This document shows, one piece after another, positions 46,996-55,478 of a DNA stretch of 64,000 nt. The notes below the pieces were generated by a model. The model was given only the letters and a program-made list of their open reading frames with translations. It was not told the DNA's origin and did not search any database. The position numbers were made by a program, and so were the translations under genes. The DNA comes from Planctomycetia bacterium (GTDB lineage Bacteria; Planctomycetota; Planctomycetia; Pirellulales; UBA1268). Where the stretch lies: assembly GCA_021414115.1 (NCBI GenBank), contig JAIOPD010000031.1:1-64000 (forward strand), given 5' to 3'. Each line of letters starts with the position of its first letter. Position 1 is the first letter of the stretch.

Positions 46996-48357
46996 ATGTC
47001 GCTCTCCAGCCTTCCGGAACTCGCCGCACTCGACTCGACGAGCGAGGGCATTCGCATTCCCCCGGACGACACGGCCCCGATCACCCCTCGCGTGCGGGCG
47101 ATCCTCGACACCGCGGGCATGCGGCGGCTCGCCGGCGTGTCGCAGCTCGGGCTTGTTTCCCTCGTCTACCCTGGGGCGGTGCACTCGCGGTTCGAGCACT
47201 CGCTCGGAGTCTACCGGCTGGCGGTCGAGTTCCTGCGGCGACTGCGAAACGATCCGCGCTTCACAGCCGTGGTCGACGGCGACGACGCCTCCGCATTCCT
47301 GGCCGCCGCGCTCGTGCATGACATCGGCCACTGGGCCTACTGTCACCCCGTCGAAGACATGGGCCTTCCCGAGGTGCCGCGGCACGAATCGCTCGTCCAC
47401 GAGCTGATCTCGACCGGGCCGATCGCCGAGGTGCTCGCAACGCGGTGGAGGATCTCCCCGGCCCGGATCGCCGCATTGATCACCGGCTCGGCAACCGACC
47501 CCGCGGGCCGCATCCTCCACTCGCTGCTCTCCGGCCCCATCGACGTCGACAAGATGGACTACCTGGCCCGCGACAGCCTGCATGCCGGCGTTCCCTATGG
47601 CCGCAACTTCGACCAGCCGCGACTGCTCGCGAGCCTGTGCGTGGACGAACGAGGCGAATCGCTGGCCATCACCGACAAGGGGCGGACAGCTGCGGAGCTC
47701 ATGGTTTTTGCCCGCTACGTCATGTTCAGCGAGGTCTACTGGCACCACGCCGTCCGGGCCGCCACCGGCATGTTGCAGCGGGCAGTGTGGCTGGTGCGAT
47801 CCACGATCGATCCCCCGCGGCTCGTCCGCTGCGGCGACGCGGCCTTCGTGTCCTGGCTCTGCGGGGCGGCCGAAGGCACGGCCGCGGCACCGCTGGTCGC
47901 CGGGCTCTTCGGTCTGGAGCGACGGCTCTTCAAGCGGGTCGCGACGTTCGACGCGGCGCATCAGTCCACGATCCACGCGGCGCTGGCCGGCAGAAGCTAC
48001 GCGGAGATGGTGGCGGTTTCGGCCCGGCTCGCGGAGCGGATGTCGCGGCGCATCGGCCGCCGCGTCGATCCGGACCTCGTGCTCGTCGACGCTCCCCCGG
48101 CCGAACGCGAGGTCGAGTTCCGACTGCAGGTCCGCGAGCGTGCCGCACGTCATGCCGCCGACGCGCCGCACCGCTGGCGGCAGCTCGAGGACATGTCGCC
48201 CGTGGTCCGGAGTCTGGCCCACGAACAGTTCGACGACCTCGTGAAGCGCGTTCGCATCTTCGCGCCCCCGGACGCGGCGGCGGAGATCGCCGGTTGCGAG
48301 GACTTCGAGACGCTGCTTCTGTCGGCCATCGACGACGCGGGCTTTACCGTCCGCTGA
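46996..48357 (+). CDS. HD-domain phosphohydrolase
   Basis: A 453-residue HD-superfamily protein of the dNTPase/SAMHD1-like branch. Metal ligands lie in HSRFEHSLGVYRLA, AALVHDIGHWAYCHPVED and DVDKMDYLARDSLHAGV. It probably cleaves dNTPs or another nucleotide, but substrate residues are not distinctive. ATG 46996 is used. It starts 19 bp after the zinc-ribbon membrane gene, on the same strand. Confidence 0.88.
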   Translation: MSLSSLPELAALDSTSEGIRIPPDDTAPITPRVRAILDTAGMRRLAGVSQLGLVSLVYPGAVHSRFEHSLGVYRLAVEFLRRLRNDPRFTAVVDGDDASAFLAAALVHDIGHWAYCHPVEDMGLPEVPRHESLVHELISTGPIAEVLATRWRISPARIAALITGSATDPAGRILHSLLSGPIDVDKMDYLARDSLHAGVPYGRNFDQPRLLASLCVDERGESLAITDKGRTAAELMVFARYVMFSEVYWHHAVRAATGMLQRAVWLVRSTIDPPRLVRCGDAAFVSWLCGAAEGTAAAPLVAGLFGLERRLFKRVATFDAAHQSTIHAALAGRSYAEMVAVSARLAERMSRRIGRRVDPDLVLVDAPPAEREVEFRLQVRERAARHAADAPHRWRQLEDMSPVVRSLAHEQFDDLVKRVRIFAPPDAAAEIAGCEDFETLLLSAIDDAGFTVR

Positions 48358-48393
48358 CGCGGACGGGGCTCCTCAGACAAGGCATGCGGGGTA

Positions 48394-48780
48394 TCACTGC
48401 GGGTCGCCGCCAGGCAGCTTGCCTTCCTCGATGAGCTTTCCAAACGTCGGGGCATCGGCCTTGGCGGGATCACTCGACAGGGCAGCGACCTCCTCGAGGG
48501 CCTTCTTGATCTTCTCGACGTTCTTGGCGTCTTCCTTCTTGTCGAGCCGCTCGGCGAGCGCCTCGCCGTAGGCATTGCGCTCCTTCTTGCTCTTGCCCAT
48601 GTGGCAGACGTTGCACTTCGCGGTCTCGACGGCGGCCGCCAGAGGAGTGCCCTCCTTGACGTACATGGCCTTGAACTCCTCGGCGAACTGCTTGATCGCG
48701 AATGCGTCGCGGGCAGAGCCCCCGGCGACCATTGCCATCCCAACGCCGACCAGCCACGCATGCCTGCTTTTGCGGATCAT
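48394..48780 (-). CDS. Secreted cytochrome-c-like protein
   Basis: A 128-residue exported protein with a signal peptide (HAWLVGVGMAMVAGGSARDAFA) and one heme-binding CNVCH motif (AKCNVCHMGKSKKERNAYG). A Lys/Glu-rich helical C-terminus follows. It should bind one heme c in the periplasm. Partners are not evident from context; the kinase gene lies upstream on the same strand. Confidence 0.82.
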   Translation of the reverse strand: MIRKSRHAWLVGVGMAMVAGGSARDAFAIKQFAEEFKAMYVKEGTPLAAAVETAKCNVCHMGKSKKERNAYGEALAERLDKKEDAKNVEKIKKALEEVAALSSDPAKADAPTFGKLIEEGKLPGGDPQ

Positions 48781-48919
48781 CGAAACACTCCGGGAGGATC
48801 GCTGGCTGGATGTCCTCGGGCGGACAAACCACACTCCAGCGGAAATACTAGACAACGCGGCATCGCCAGCGTCAAGCAATCGTCCGTCGTGGCACGGCAC
48901 AATGTGGCACGCAACCCGT

Positions 48920-51139
48920 TCAACTCCCCCAACCGTTCCACGCGGCCGGGTCGGGCGGCCGCCCTGCACGCGGCTCATGCACCAGCGTCGGTTCGACGGC
49001 GGGAAAATCGATGTCGACCCGCCCGTCGGCCGCGTCGATGCGTTGAAACACGCCGGCCCCCTCGTACCGGCCCTGCTCGTCGAGCCAGACGCACGCGGCC
49101 CGGTAGCCGTCGGCGTCGCCGCCACCCATCTGCTCGATGAACGGCTGAGTGTCGCCCACGACGAACCTGCAGTCGCTCGCCCGAAACTCGAGCCGCGGCG
49201 CGACCGGGCGCGTCGGCGAATCGCGAAGCGCCACCACTCCTTCACCGCACGCCACGGCGACGTCGGCGAGATCGCAGGCGATGTCGAGGCCTGCACCGCT
49301 TCGGGCCCCCTCGGCGACGAGCAACCGGCGCGGAGTGACCAGCGCGCCCCCTGACCACCGCAGCACGATCCTGCCGGCCTCCTCGGCTGCGGCGTCGAGC
49401 AGGACCGCATCCCCGGCGGCACGGCAACTTCCCAACACCACCGCGCACGCGGCTCCGGGAGGACCTCCGGCCAAGGAAACCGCGACGAACGCATTCCGCC
49501 CCCGGCGAACCATGGTGCCACCGGCCTCCGCAGATCCGGGCATGCGAAGCACGACGTCGTCGCAGACGAGCCTGCCGGAACCGACCGCGAAGAGGGCCGA
49601 CGGCATGCCGTCAGCCGGTTCGCCGACCAACCTCAGCGAGACGCCGCTGACCGTCAGTTCGCCGTCGCCGACCGTGCAGGCCGCCAGCCAGCCGCCATCC
49701 GCGGGCTGGACGCCGGTGAAGGTGACGATCGGCCTGACGCCAGCCGCGGCGCGAATCGTGAGCCGCTTTCGCTGGAGCGACACCGGCGGCTCCCGCCGCT
49801 CGCCGTCATCCGCCAACTCGATCAGTCCGCCATCGGCGACCAGACGGATCGCCTCGCCGAGCGTGGCCACGTCGTTGGGGGAGGATGGCACCGCGACCAC
49901 CCGCACGATGTCTGCGGCGGCCGGAGCATCGGCGGTTTGCCGCTCGGGCGCGTCGCCCTGTGCGGCCCGATACCGATCGGCCGAGGCCCGCATCCACATC
50001 AGCCCCACCACCGCGGCCAGGCCCGCGAGAGGCAACAACCACGCCACCGAGTTCAGTCGGGCGTCGAGCGGCCGCGACGCCGGCAGAGCCACTGCCTGGG
50101 CAGGCCGCGGCTGGGCGAGCGCGAGCCGGTGGTCGTCGGCGAAGGCGACGAGGTCGGCGACGAGCACGGCCGGCCGCTGGTAGCGATCGAGCGGATCCTT
50201 CTCCATCAGCCGCGACACGATGTCGGCGAACTGCTGCGGCACATCGGGCCGGATTTCCCTCAGCGGCGGCGGCGCCGCCTGCTGATGCTGGAGGAGTTTC
50301 TGCACCATGGTGCCCTCGGCGAACGGAGGACGGCCGACAAGCATGTAAAAGATCGTGCAGCCGAGCGAGTAGAGATCGCTCCGCACATCCGCAGCGCGGG
50401 GATCGCGGGCCTGCTCGGGGGAGATGTAATCGAATGTTCCCAGCGTCATGCCACTGACCGTGAGATCGCGGTCGTCCGCCACATGATGCAGACGCGCCAA
50501 TCCCATGTCCACGATCCGCGCACGGCCGGTCGGGGTGATCACGATATTGGATGGCTTGATGTCGCGGTGCACCACGTCACGCTCGGAGGCGTGTTCGAGT
50601 GCATCGGCGACCTGGATCGCCACGTCCACGGCTCGCGCCAGGTCAAATGGCCCCTCCTCGCGGACGAGGTCGCGGAGATTGGTGCCTTCGATGAACTCGA
50701 AGACGATGTAGTGCCAGCCCCCGGTGCTGCCGACCGCGTGCACCCGCCCGATGTTTTCGTGGTCGAGCCGGGCCGCCGACTGGGCCTCGTTTCGAAACCG
50801 CTTCAGCATCTCCTCGTCATCGCCCTGGCGACCAGCAAGGACCTTGACGGCGACGATCCGATCGAGCGTGGTGTCGAGGGCCTGAAACACGGCTCCCATT
50901 CCGCCGCCGCCGATGAATCGATCGAGCCGGTAGGGCCCGAGCATCGATCCCTCGAGGGACCGGCCGATCTCGGTAGTGGAGGCGGGCCCGCCGGCGAGCG
51001 GACTGGCCGAGCCGCTCCAGGATGCGGCCGCCGGCTCGCCGCGAGAGATCACGGTCGCGTCGTCGGCATCGTTCCGCCCACGCGCGGAAGGACCGGCAGA
51101 CCGTGAATCCGTCCCGGATGAGTCGTTGAAATCAGCCAT
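48920..51139 (-). CDS. Ser/Thr protein kinase with membrane anchor and C-terminal sensor-like region
   Basis: A 739-residue Hanks-type kinase. ATP loop IGGGGMGAVF (76-85), Lys99 in VAVKV, catalytic HRDIKPSN (191-198), and DMG at 211-213 in place of DFG. TFDYISPEQA follows. A single membrane segment lies at about 365-383. Some 350 residues after it form a beta-rich, Gly-rich region, probably outside the cytoplasm, with no recognised enzyme motif. The first 65 residues are disordered. It may phosphorylate targets read by the FHA protein at 43.5 kb. Confidence 0.9.
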   Translation of the reverse strand: MADFNDSSGTDSRSAGPSARGRNDADDATVISRGEPAAASWSGSASPLAGGPASTTEIGRSLEGSMLGPYRLDRFIGGGGMGAVFQALDTTLDRIVAVKVLAGRQGDDEEMLKRFRNEAQSAARLDHENIGRVHAVGSTGGWHYIVFEFIEGTNLRDLVREEGPFDLARAVDVAIQVADALEHASERDVVHRDIKPSNIVITPTGRARIVDMGLARLHHVADDRDLTVSGMTLGTFDYISPEQARDPRAADVRSDLYSLGCTIFYMLVGRPPFAEGTMVQKLLQHQQAAPPPLREIRPDVPQQFADIVSRLMEKDPLDRYQRPAVLVADLVAFADDHRLALAQPRPAQAVALPASRPLDARLNSVAWLLPLAGLAAVVGLMWMRASADRYRAAQGDAPERQTADAPAAADIVRVVAVPSSPNDVATLGEAIRLVADGGLIELADDGERREPPVSLQRKRLTIRAAAGVRPIVTFTGVQPADGGWLAACTVGDGELTVSGVSLRLVGEPADGMPSALFAVGSGRLVCDDVVLRMPGSAEAGGTMVRRGRNAFVAVSLAGGPPGAACAVVLGSCRAAGDAVLLDAAAEEAGRIVLRWSGGALVTPRRLLVAEGARSGAGLDIACDLADVAVACGEGVVALRDSPTRPVAPRLEFRASDCRFVVGDTQPFIEQMGGGDADGYRAACVWLDEQGRYEGAGVFQRIDAADGRVDIDFPAVEPTLVHEPRAGRPPDPAAWNGWGS

Positions 51140-51211
51140 GGAGTCGACCCTAACACCGCCGCGCGCGGCAGGTCAATCGCCGTTACCCTGTGCCATCTCG
51201 GTCCGCGCACG

Positions 51212-51246
51212 AAAAACCCCGCCCCTCGCATGAACGAGGGGCGGGG
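51212..51246 (-). terminator. Intrinsic terminator
   Basis: Perfect 12-bp stem (51217-51228 with 51235-51246), 6-base loop, and a run of five T on the minus strand (51212-51216). It lies 30 bp after the stop of the PEP-CTERM gene at 51276, so it ends that transcript before the kinase gene. Confidence 0.9.
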
Positions 51247-51275
51247 CTCGGTTTCTTCAGTCGCTCAGGCGGCGA

Positions 51276-52532
51276 TCACGAGGCGATCGTCTGGGCCAGG
51301 GCGGCCTGCTGAGCGGTGGCCTTCCGCTTGCGACGCTTCATCCAGTCGAGGCCCGCCAGGCTCACGATTCCCACTCCAGCGAGAGCGATCGTGGCCGGCT
51401 CCGGGACGGCTGCGACTCGGAAGCCGATCGAGTCAGAGTACGAGTCGGTGAAGTAACTGTTGGAGGCCGTGTTGGACGTCCAGTTCACGGCCGCCCCCGT
51501 CCCGAGCCGCCAGCTTGAACCGAGCAGCATTACCCGGTCGGCGGGGAAGGACGGACTGGCGGTCTCGGTGAACTCACCGGCGTTGCCGAAGACGTCGTAG
51601 AGGCCGTACCACGAGCTTGCAGCGGTGTAGAGGCCGACATCGGTCAGGCCGGTCGTCTTGCCCTGTGCCAAGCCGTAGTTGGCGACGTTGTTCCCCAGGA
51701 TCCCGGTGCCCGACGTGACGGCGGTGGGAGCCGTGCCGCCGCCGAGGTACGGGTACTGACGGTAGTTGGTAGTGGTACCGTTGTAGAAAGTGGCCTTGGT
51801 CCATTCGTTGGAGTTCGGCAGGAAGACGACAGCACCGGGATTACGGGCCACAGCCGACCCGGAGACCAGATTGTTGAGCGTGTAGGCACCGGTCTCCATC
51901 GAGGCGGCACTCGCCTGCTGCCCGTTGTTGAGCCAGTTGGCGAACCGGGCCGCGGAGAACCAGCTTACGAACGTCACGGCCTTATTCGAAGCGCCCCCGC
52001 TCACCGCATACTTCGCCCCGGACGATCCGCCCGCGTTGAAAGTGATCGGATTGAAGACAGTCGACCCGCTGATGACGGCGTTTGCCTGGTAGATGGAGTT
52101 GGGGTTGGTGCCCGCAGCGTCCACGCTATTGAGGAAGGCGGCGTACTGGGAATTCGTCGTCTCATACTTCGCGATGTTGAAAACGCTCGAGACGGCCCCC
52201 AGACCCGTGAGCGGATTGGCGGCGTTGCCCACGTTGTTGACCGTTTTGTAGTCGATCGTCACGGCAAGCACGCTGGCCGAGACACTCGCGAGGGCGACGG
52301 CAAGACAGCCCGCAAACGCCCTCACGTTCTGCATCCGGGCTCCGCGGCCGCTGCCCCACGTCCATCGCTTGCTGCGGCGGCAGTGCATGCCATTCACCCG
52401 GGCCGGGGCGTTGCCCGTGCGGCGGTATTCGGGGAACCGGCTTCGCTTCTTCGCTGGCTCGCGATCTCGACTGAAGTCGACCGCGTAGCTCACGTCCGTG
52501 TCGTCACGGTAGGAATCCACAACTGCGCTCAT
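51276..52532 (-). CDS. PEP-CTERM protein with formylglycine-enzyme fold
   Basis: A secreted protein whose body matches the FGE-sulfatase/SUMF1 fold: KYETTNSQYAAFLN, AVTFVSWFSAARFANWL, LPNSNEWTKATFYNG, YGLYDVFGNAGEFTET and LLGSSWRLG. The conversion-enzyme cysteines are absent, so it is likely a binding variant. It ends in a PEP-CTERM signal (VPEPATIALAGVGIVSLAGLD, then KRRKRK). ATG 52532 is preceded by AAGGAG at 7 bp, but the signal peptide only begins at Met67 (ATG 52334), leaving an Arg-rich 66-residue extension. Either start may be used; 352 or 418 residues. Confidence 0.85.
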   Translation of the reverse strand: MSAVVDSYRDDTDVSYAVDFSRDREPAKKRSRFPEYRRTGNAPARVNGMHCRRSKRWTWGSGRGARMQNVRAFAGCLAVALASVSASVLAVTIDYKTVNNVGNAANPLTGLGAVSSVFNIAKYETTNSQYAAFLNSVDAAGTNPNSIYQANAVISGSTVFNPITFNAGGSSGAKYAVSGGASNKAVTFVSWFSAARFANWLNNGQQASAASMETGAYTLNNLVSGSAVARNPGAVVFLPNSNEWTKATFYNGTTTNYRQYPYLGGGTAPTAVTSGTGILGNNVANYGLAQGKTTGLTDVGLYTAASSWYGLYDVFGNAGEFTETASPSFPADRVMLLGSSWRLGTGAAVNWTSNTASNSYFTDSYSDSIGFRVAAVPEPATIALAGVGIVSLAGLDWMKRRKRKATAQQAALAQTIAS

Positions 52533-52676
52533 GACACTGCTCCTTCGCATTTGAGCCCCGAGGGGCGTTTGATGACTTCCGATTCACATTCGTCCGCCGA
52601 CCGAACGGCCAGAAACGGACACTTGATTCACTCACTCACGAATCGCTGGCAGACCGAGGCGGCCCGCGATCGATCC

Positions 52677-53162
52677 TCAGACGTACTGACTGACACCCCG
52701 ACGCTCGGCCACGCGGCGGGCCTCCGAGAACAGCGACATGAGGGCGTCGCCACCCGAGACACCCGGCAGATAGACCCAGGCACCGAGCTGACGGGCCCAG
52801 AGTTCCTCATCGACGCTGTCGTCGGATCCGCAGACCACCAGCAGCGTGCCGGGCCTGCCGGCGAACTCCTCGGCGATCTCGACCGTGTCGCTGACGCGAT
52901 CACCCAACGGGCGGGCGATATCGACGATCACAAGCCGGTAATCCCCATCGATGACCGACCTGAGGTCGGAAGCATCTGCGGGCATGTCGCAGGCGGAAAA
53001 GCCACCCAGCTCGGACATCGTGCCGAGCCGGCCGCGGAGGCCGACGTCGCCAGACACCACGAGGCTCTTCAGAACCGGACCACGCGTGGAACGAATCGCG
53101 GGGGACTGGCTGGCCAGTGACCGCACTTCCTCAGTCGTGATCCCAACGGCAACAACCATCAT
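52677..53162 (-). CDS. Receiver-like protein of unknown function
   Basis: A 161-residue protein with receiver-like alternation (KSLVVSGDVGLRGRLGTM, YRLVIVDIARPLGDRV, GTLLVVCGSDDSV). The N-terminal acidic pair and the Lys near the end of real receivers are not evident, so phosphorylation is doubtful. There is no output domain. Translation should be strong: AAGGAGG 6 bp before ATG 53162. It lies upstream of the PEP-CTERM gene on the same strand. Confidence 0.65.
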   Translation of the reverse strand: MMVVAVGITTEEVRSLASQSPAIRSTRGPVLKSLVVSGDVGLRGRLGTMSELGGFSACDMPADASDLRSVIDGDYRLVIVDIARPLGDRVSDTVEIAEEFAGRPGTLLVVCGSDDSVDEELWARQLGAWVYLPGVSGGDALMSLFSEARRVAERRGVSQYV

Positions 53163-53768
53163 TTCACACCTCCTTTTGTCCGACGGGACGAACACGGTCG
53201 ATCTCGTGATGCGCGGCTTTCACCGTCAGGCATCCGCGATCGCTCGCGACGAGAAGGCGGAAATGCAGTCCGCGTGCCAAATCCCCGCACGAGACGAATC
53301 GCCCCAAAAAGCAGCCAGAAATGCCGAAGAAAACCGCGAAAAGTTTTTTTCGCCTCCCTGGTTCGAAGAGCGGGGAGCCTCACCACACTGGTGACCGAAG
53401 GACCTCAGCGGACCTGGTCTCACCGTCGCAAAACACTGCTTTTCAGCCTGCTTCACGCCCTTTCACCGCCCTGGTGAGGCCGTCACCATGCCGGTGACGC
53501 ACGCCAAGCCCTGCGACACCCGACTGGACGCGTCGTGCCCCTCCGTCGGGAAGCCCCAAGCGTCAGCGCGGGGAATACGCTCCCCACCACAACAACGGTC
53601 GCCACCCGAATACCCGTCGCTCGCGCTCCGGGCTTCTTGAAGGCACCGGCGTGGCGCCGAAACGTGACGCACATCCCGACGGGAAGCCCCAATCGCGAGC
53701 GCGGGGAATACGGGTCGCACTCGAGACGGTGCCTGAACCGGCCCGCTACCGATGGTGGCCCCGGCTTC
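53163..53768. other. 600-bp intergenic region: A/T-rich tract and REP array
   Basis: 53,290-53,350 is unusually A-rich with a T7 run (CGAAAAGTTTTTTTCGCCTC), possibly the upstream region of the receiver-like gene. 53,380-53,500 has several short CACC-N-GGTG inverted repeats. 53542-53714 holds three REP-like units (53542-53579 +, 53611-53640 -, 53676-53714 +). No convincing gene; a 67-codon frame at 53274 has no support. Confidence 0.5.
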
Positions 53769-54626
53769 TCAGCCGGCAGGCCAAGCGAGTGCCGCCGCGA
53801 GTTCTTCGGCCGAACGTCGCGCGGTCAGCAGATAGTTTCGACCGCGATCTCCCGCGGCCGCGGCGGCAGCGCCGTCAACGTCGAGAACGGTACCGGCCGC
53901 TTCGTCGATCGCGAAGCAGCGGTAGCCGACGGGGAGCATTGCCCGCGACTGGTCGAGCGCCGCACGGGAGTTGGCCTCGAGGAGGATCTCCGTCCCGCCG
54001 GCCGCGAGGATTCCGGGCATGCCGGCCAAAACCTCGGGCTCCGCCCCTTCGACATCGATCTTGATGAGATCGGGCAGCGGCACAGAAAGCCGATCCGGCA
54101 GCGAGTCGAGGGCGACCCCCTCGACCGTCACCGGCTCCCCGTTTCTCTTTGCCGTGGAATGCACGGAGGAAAGAATGCCGTCGGCCGCATACCTTTCGTA
54201 GAGCACCGTCGTGCCGGTGGCCCGGGCGGCCACGGCGTGCACGCAGGCGATTCGCGGCTCCAGGCCGTTGAGTGCCACGTTGCGGGCGAGCCGCGCGTGG
54301 TTGCGGCCGCATCCTTCGATGCAGACCACCTGACAGCGGTCCGAACTCGTCGCGGCGAGCAGACCGTAGATGCCCGTATAGGCACCCACGTCGAACGCCT
54401 GCCTGGCCTCGGCGGCGAGGGCCGACCAGAGCCGCAGCGACGTGGGCTCCCAACCGGAAAAGAACCCGGCCCAGTGCAGGGTTTTCACGACGGTGTCGTC
54501 GTTTTCCGAGTGCATGACGAACGGCCGGTGTCGGCACGGCAGCACGATGGGGATCGCGCCGTGCAACGGATGGGCGTCCCAGAAAGCCAGCCGCTGCCGC
54601 AGCGTGAACGCCGCATTGAAATCCAT
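53769..54626 (-). CDS. FkbM-family methyltransferase
   Basis: A 285-residue SAM methyltransferase of the FkbM type, often found in polysaccharide clusters where it O-methylates sugars. Motifs: QAFDVGAYTGIYGLLAA (SAM site), VVCIEGCGRNHARLARNV and LIKIDVEGAEPEVLAGM. The start is ATG 54626; upstream ATG codons would add about 35 residues without clear conservation. It is divergent from the glycosyltransferase at 54744. Confidence 0.88.
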   Translation of the reverse strand: MDFNAAFTLRQRLAFWDAHPLHGAIPIVLPCRHRPFVMHSENDDTVVKTLHWAGFFSGWEPTSLRLWSALAAEARQAFDVGAYTGIYGLLAATSSDRCQVVCIEGCGRNHARLARNVALNGLEPRIACVHAVAARATGTTVLYERYAADGILSSVHSTAKRNGEPVTVEGVALDSLPDRLSVPLPDLIKIDVEGAEPEVLAGMPGILAAGGTEILLEANSRAALDQSRAMLPVGYRCFAIDEAAGTVLDVDGAAAAAAGDRGRNYLLTARRSAEELAAALAWPAG

Positions 54627-54743
54627 GAGGGCTCCCAACTGGCCGTGCTCGAAGAAGCCGCCACCAACGCGACCTTGAAGCAACGGTGCGCGGCCCCCTA
54701 TTCTTCCCATGATGATGGGCAACGCAAGCACGCGGAACCGGAC

Positions 54744-55448
54744 ATGAAGCTCGGCATTCTCTCAGGGCACTATCCGGGGGTCCGGTTCAACTCCCAGATC
54801 AACCACAAGTGCTACGCCGACAGCCATGGCTATCACTCCATCTTCAACGGTTCCCCCGAGCGGGATCGGCGGCGGTACTTCAGCAAGATCGAGACGATCC
54901 TCCGCTACCTGCGGCTGTTCGACTGGATTTTCTGGATCGACGACGACGCCTACTTCACCGATTTTCGCATCCCCCTGACCCGCTTCCTGGATGCGGCCCC
55001 GGGTGCCGAGTTCGTGATCTGCAAGAGCCCGGCGACAAAGACGCTGTTTACGAAATTCTCCTCGGGACAATTTCTTCTGCAGAACACGCCGCGGGCCCAC
55101 GAGTTCCTGCATGCGGTGCTGGCGGTCGATCTCGCGGTCGTGAAGGCGGCCTGGCGGGACGATCTGGGCTACTTCACCCGCGGCGACCAGGACGCGATGG
55201 TGCACCTCGTCGAAACCGACCCGCGATTCAGCGGCGGGTTTTGCCGAATCCTCGACCACAACTGCTTCAACAACCGGGATTTCGAGTACGTCCACTCGCT
55301 CGACGAGCACTTCCTGGTGCATTTCACCGGCCGCACCAAGCGGCAGTCGATGCGGGAGTTTGGCGAGCGACTCGGCGTGAACCGCTACCTGACGCCGGAT
55401 TCCGCGCTTGCCGAGCTGAGGATCGACGACTCCGACGAGCCTGCGTGA
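54744..55448 (+). CDS. Galactosyltransferase-like protein (GT34/GMA12-type)
   Basis: A 234-residue protein. FDWIFWIDDDAYFTDFRIP contains D66-D67-D68, the metal-binding motif of GT-A folds, placed as in GT34-like enzymes. FSSGQFLLQNTPRAHEFL and YFTRGDQDAMVHL fit acceptor-side motifs. It probably adds a sugar to a surface glycan. It begins the plus-strand polysaccharide run, divergent from the FkbM gene. Confidence 0.75.
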   Translation: MKLGILSGHYPGVRFNSQINHKCYADSHGYHSIFNGSPERDRRRYFSKIETILRYLRLFDWIFWIDDDAYFTDFRIPLTRFLDAAPGAEFVICKSPATKTLFTKFSSGQFLLQNTPRAHEFLHAVLAVDLAVVKAAWRDDLGYFTRGDQDAMVHLVETDPRFSGGFCRILDHNCFNNRDFEYVHSLDEHFLVHFTGRTKRQSMREFGERLGVNRYLTPDSALAELRIDDSDEPA

Positions 55449-55478
55449 GCGGGATTTGCCCCGCCGCCGGGCACCACG

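Noticed and set aside
51276-52532. Active formylglycine-generating enzyme
   Set aside because: The fold matches but the C-terminal part has no cysteines, so conversion of sulfatase Cys is unlikely.
53274-53477. 67-codon Lys/Arg-rich open frame in the A-rich tract
   Set aside because: No ribosome-binding site and no recognisable family; it ends at the edge of a REP array and probably reflects the A-rich tract.
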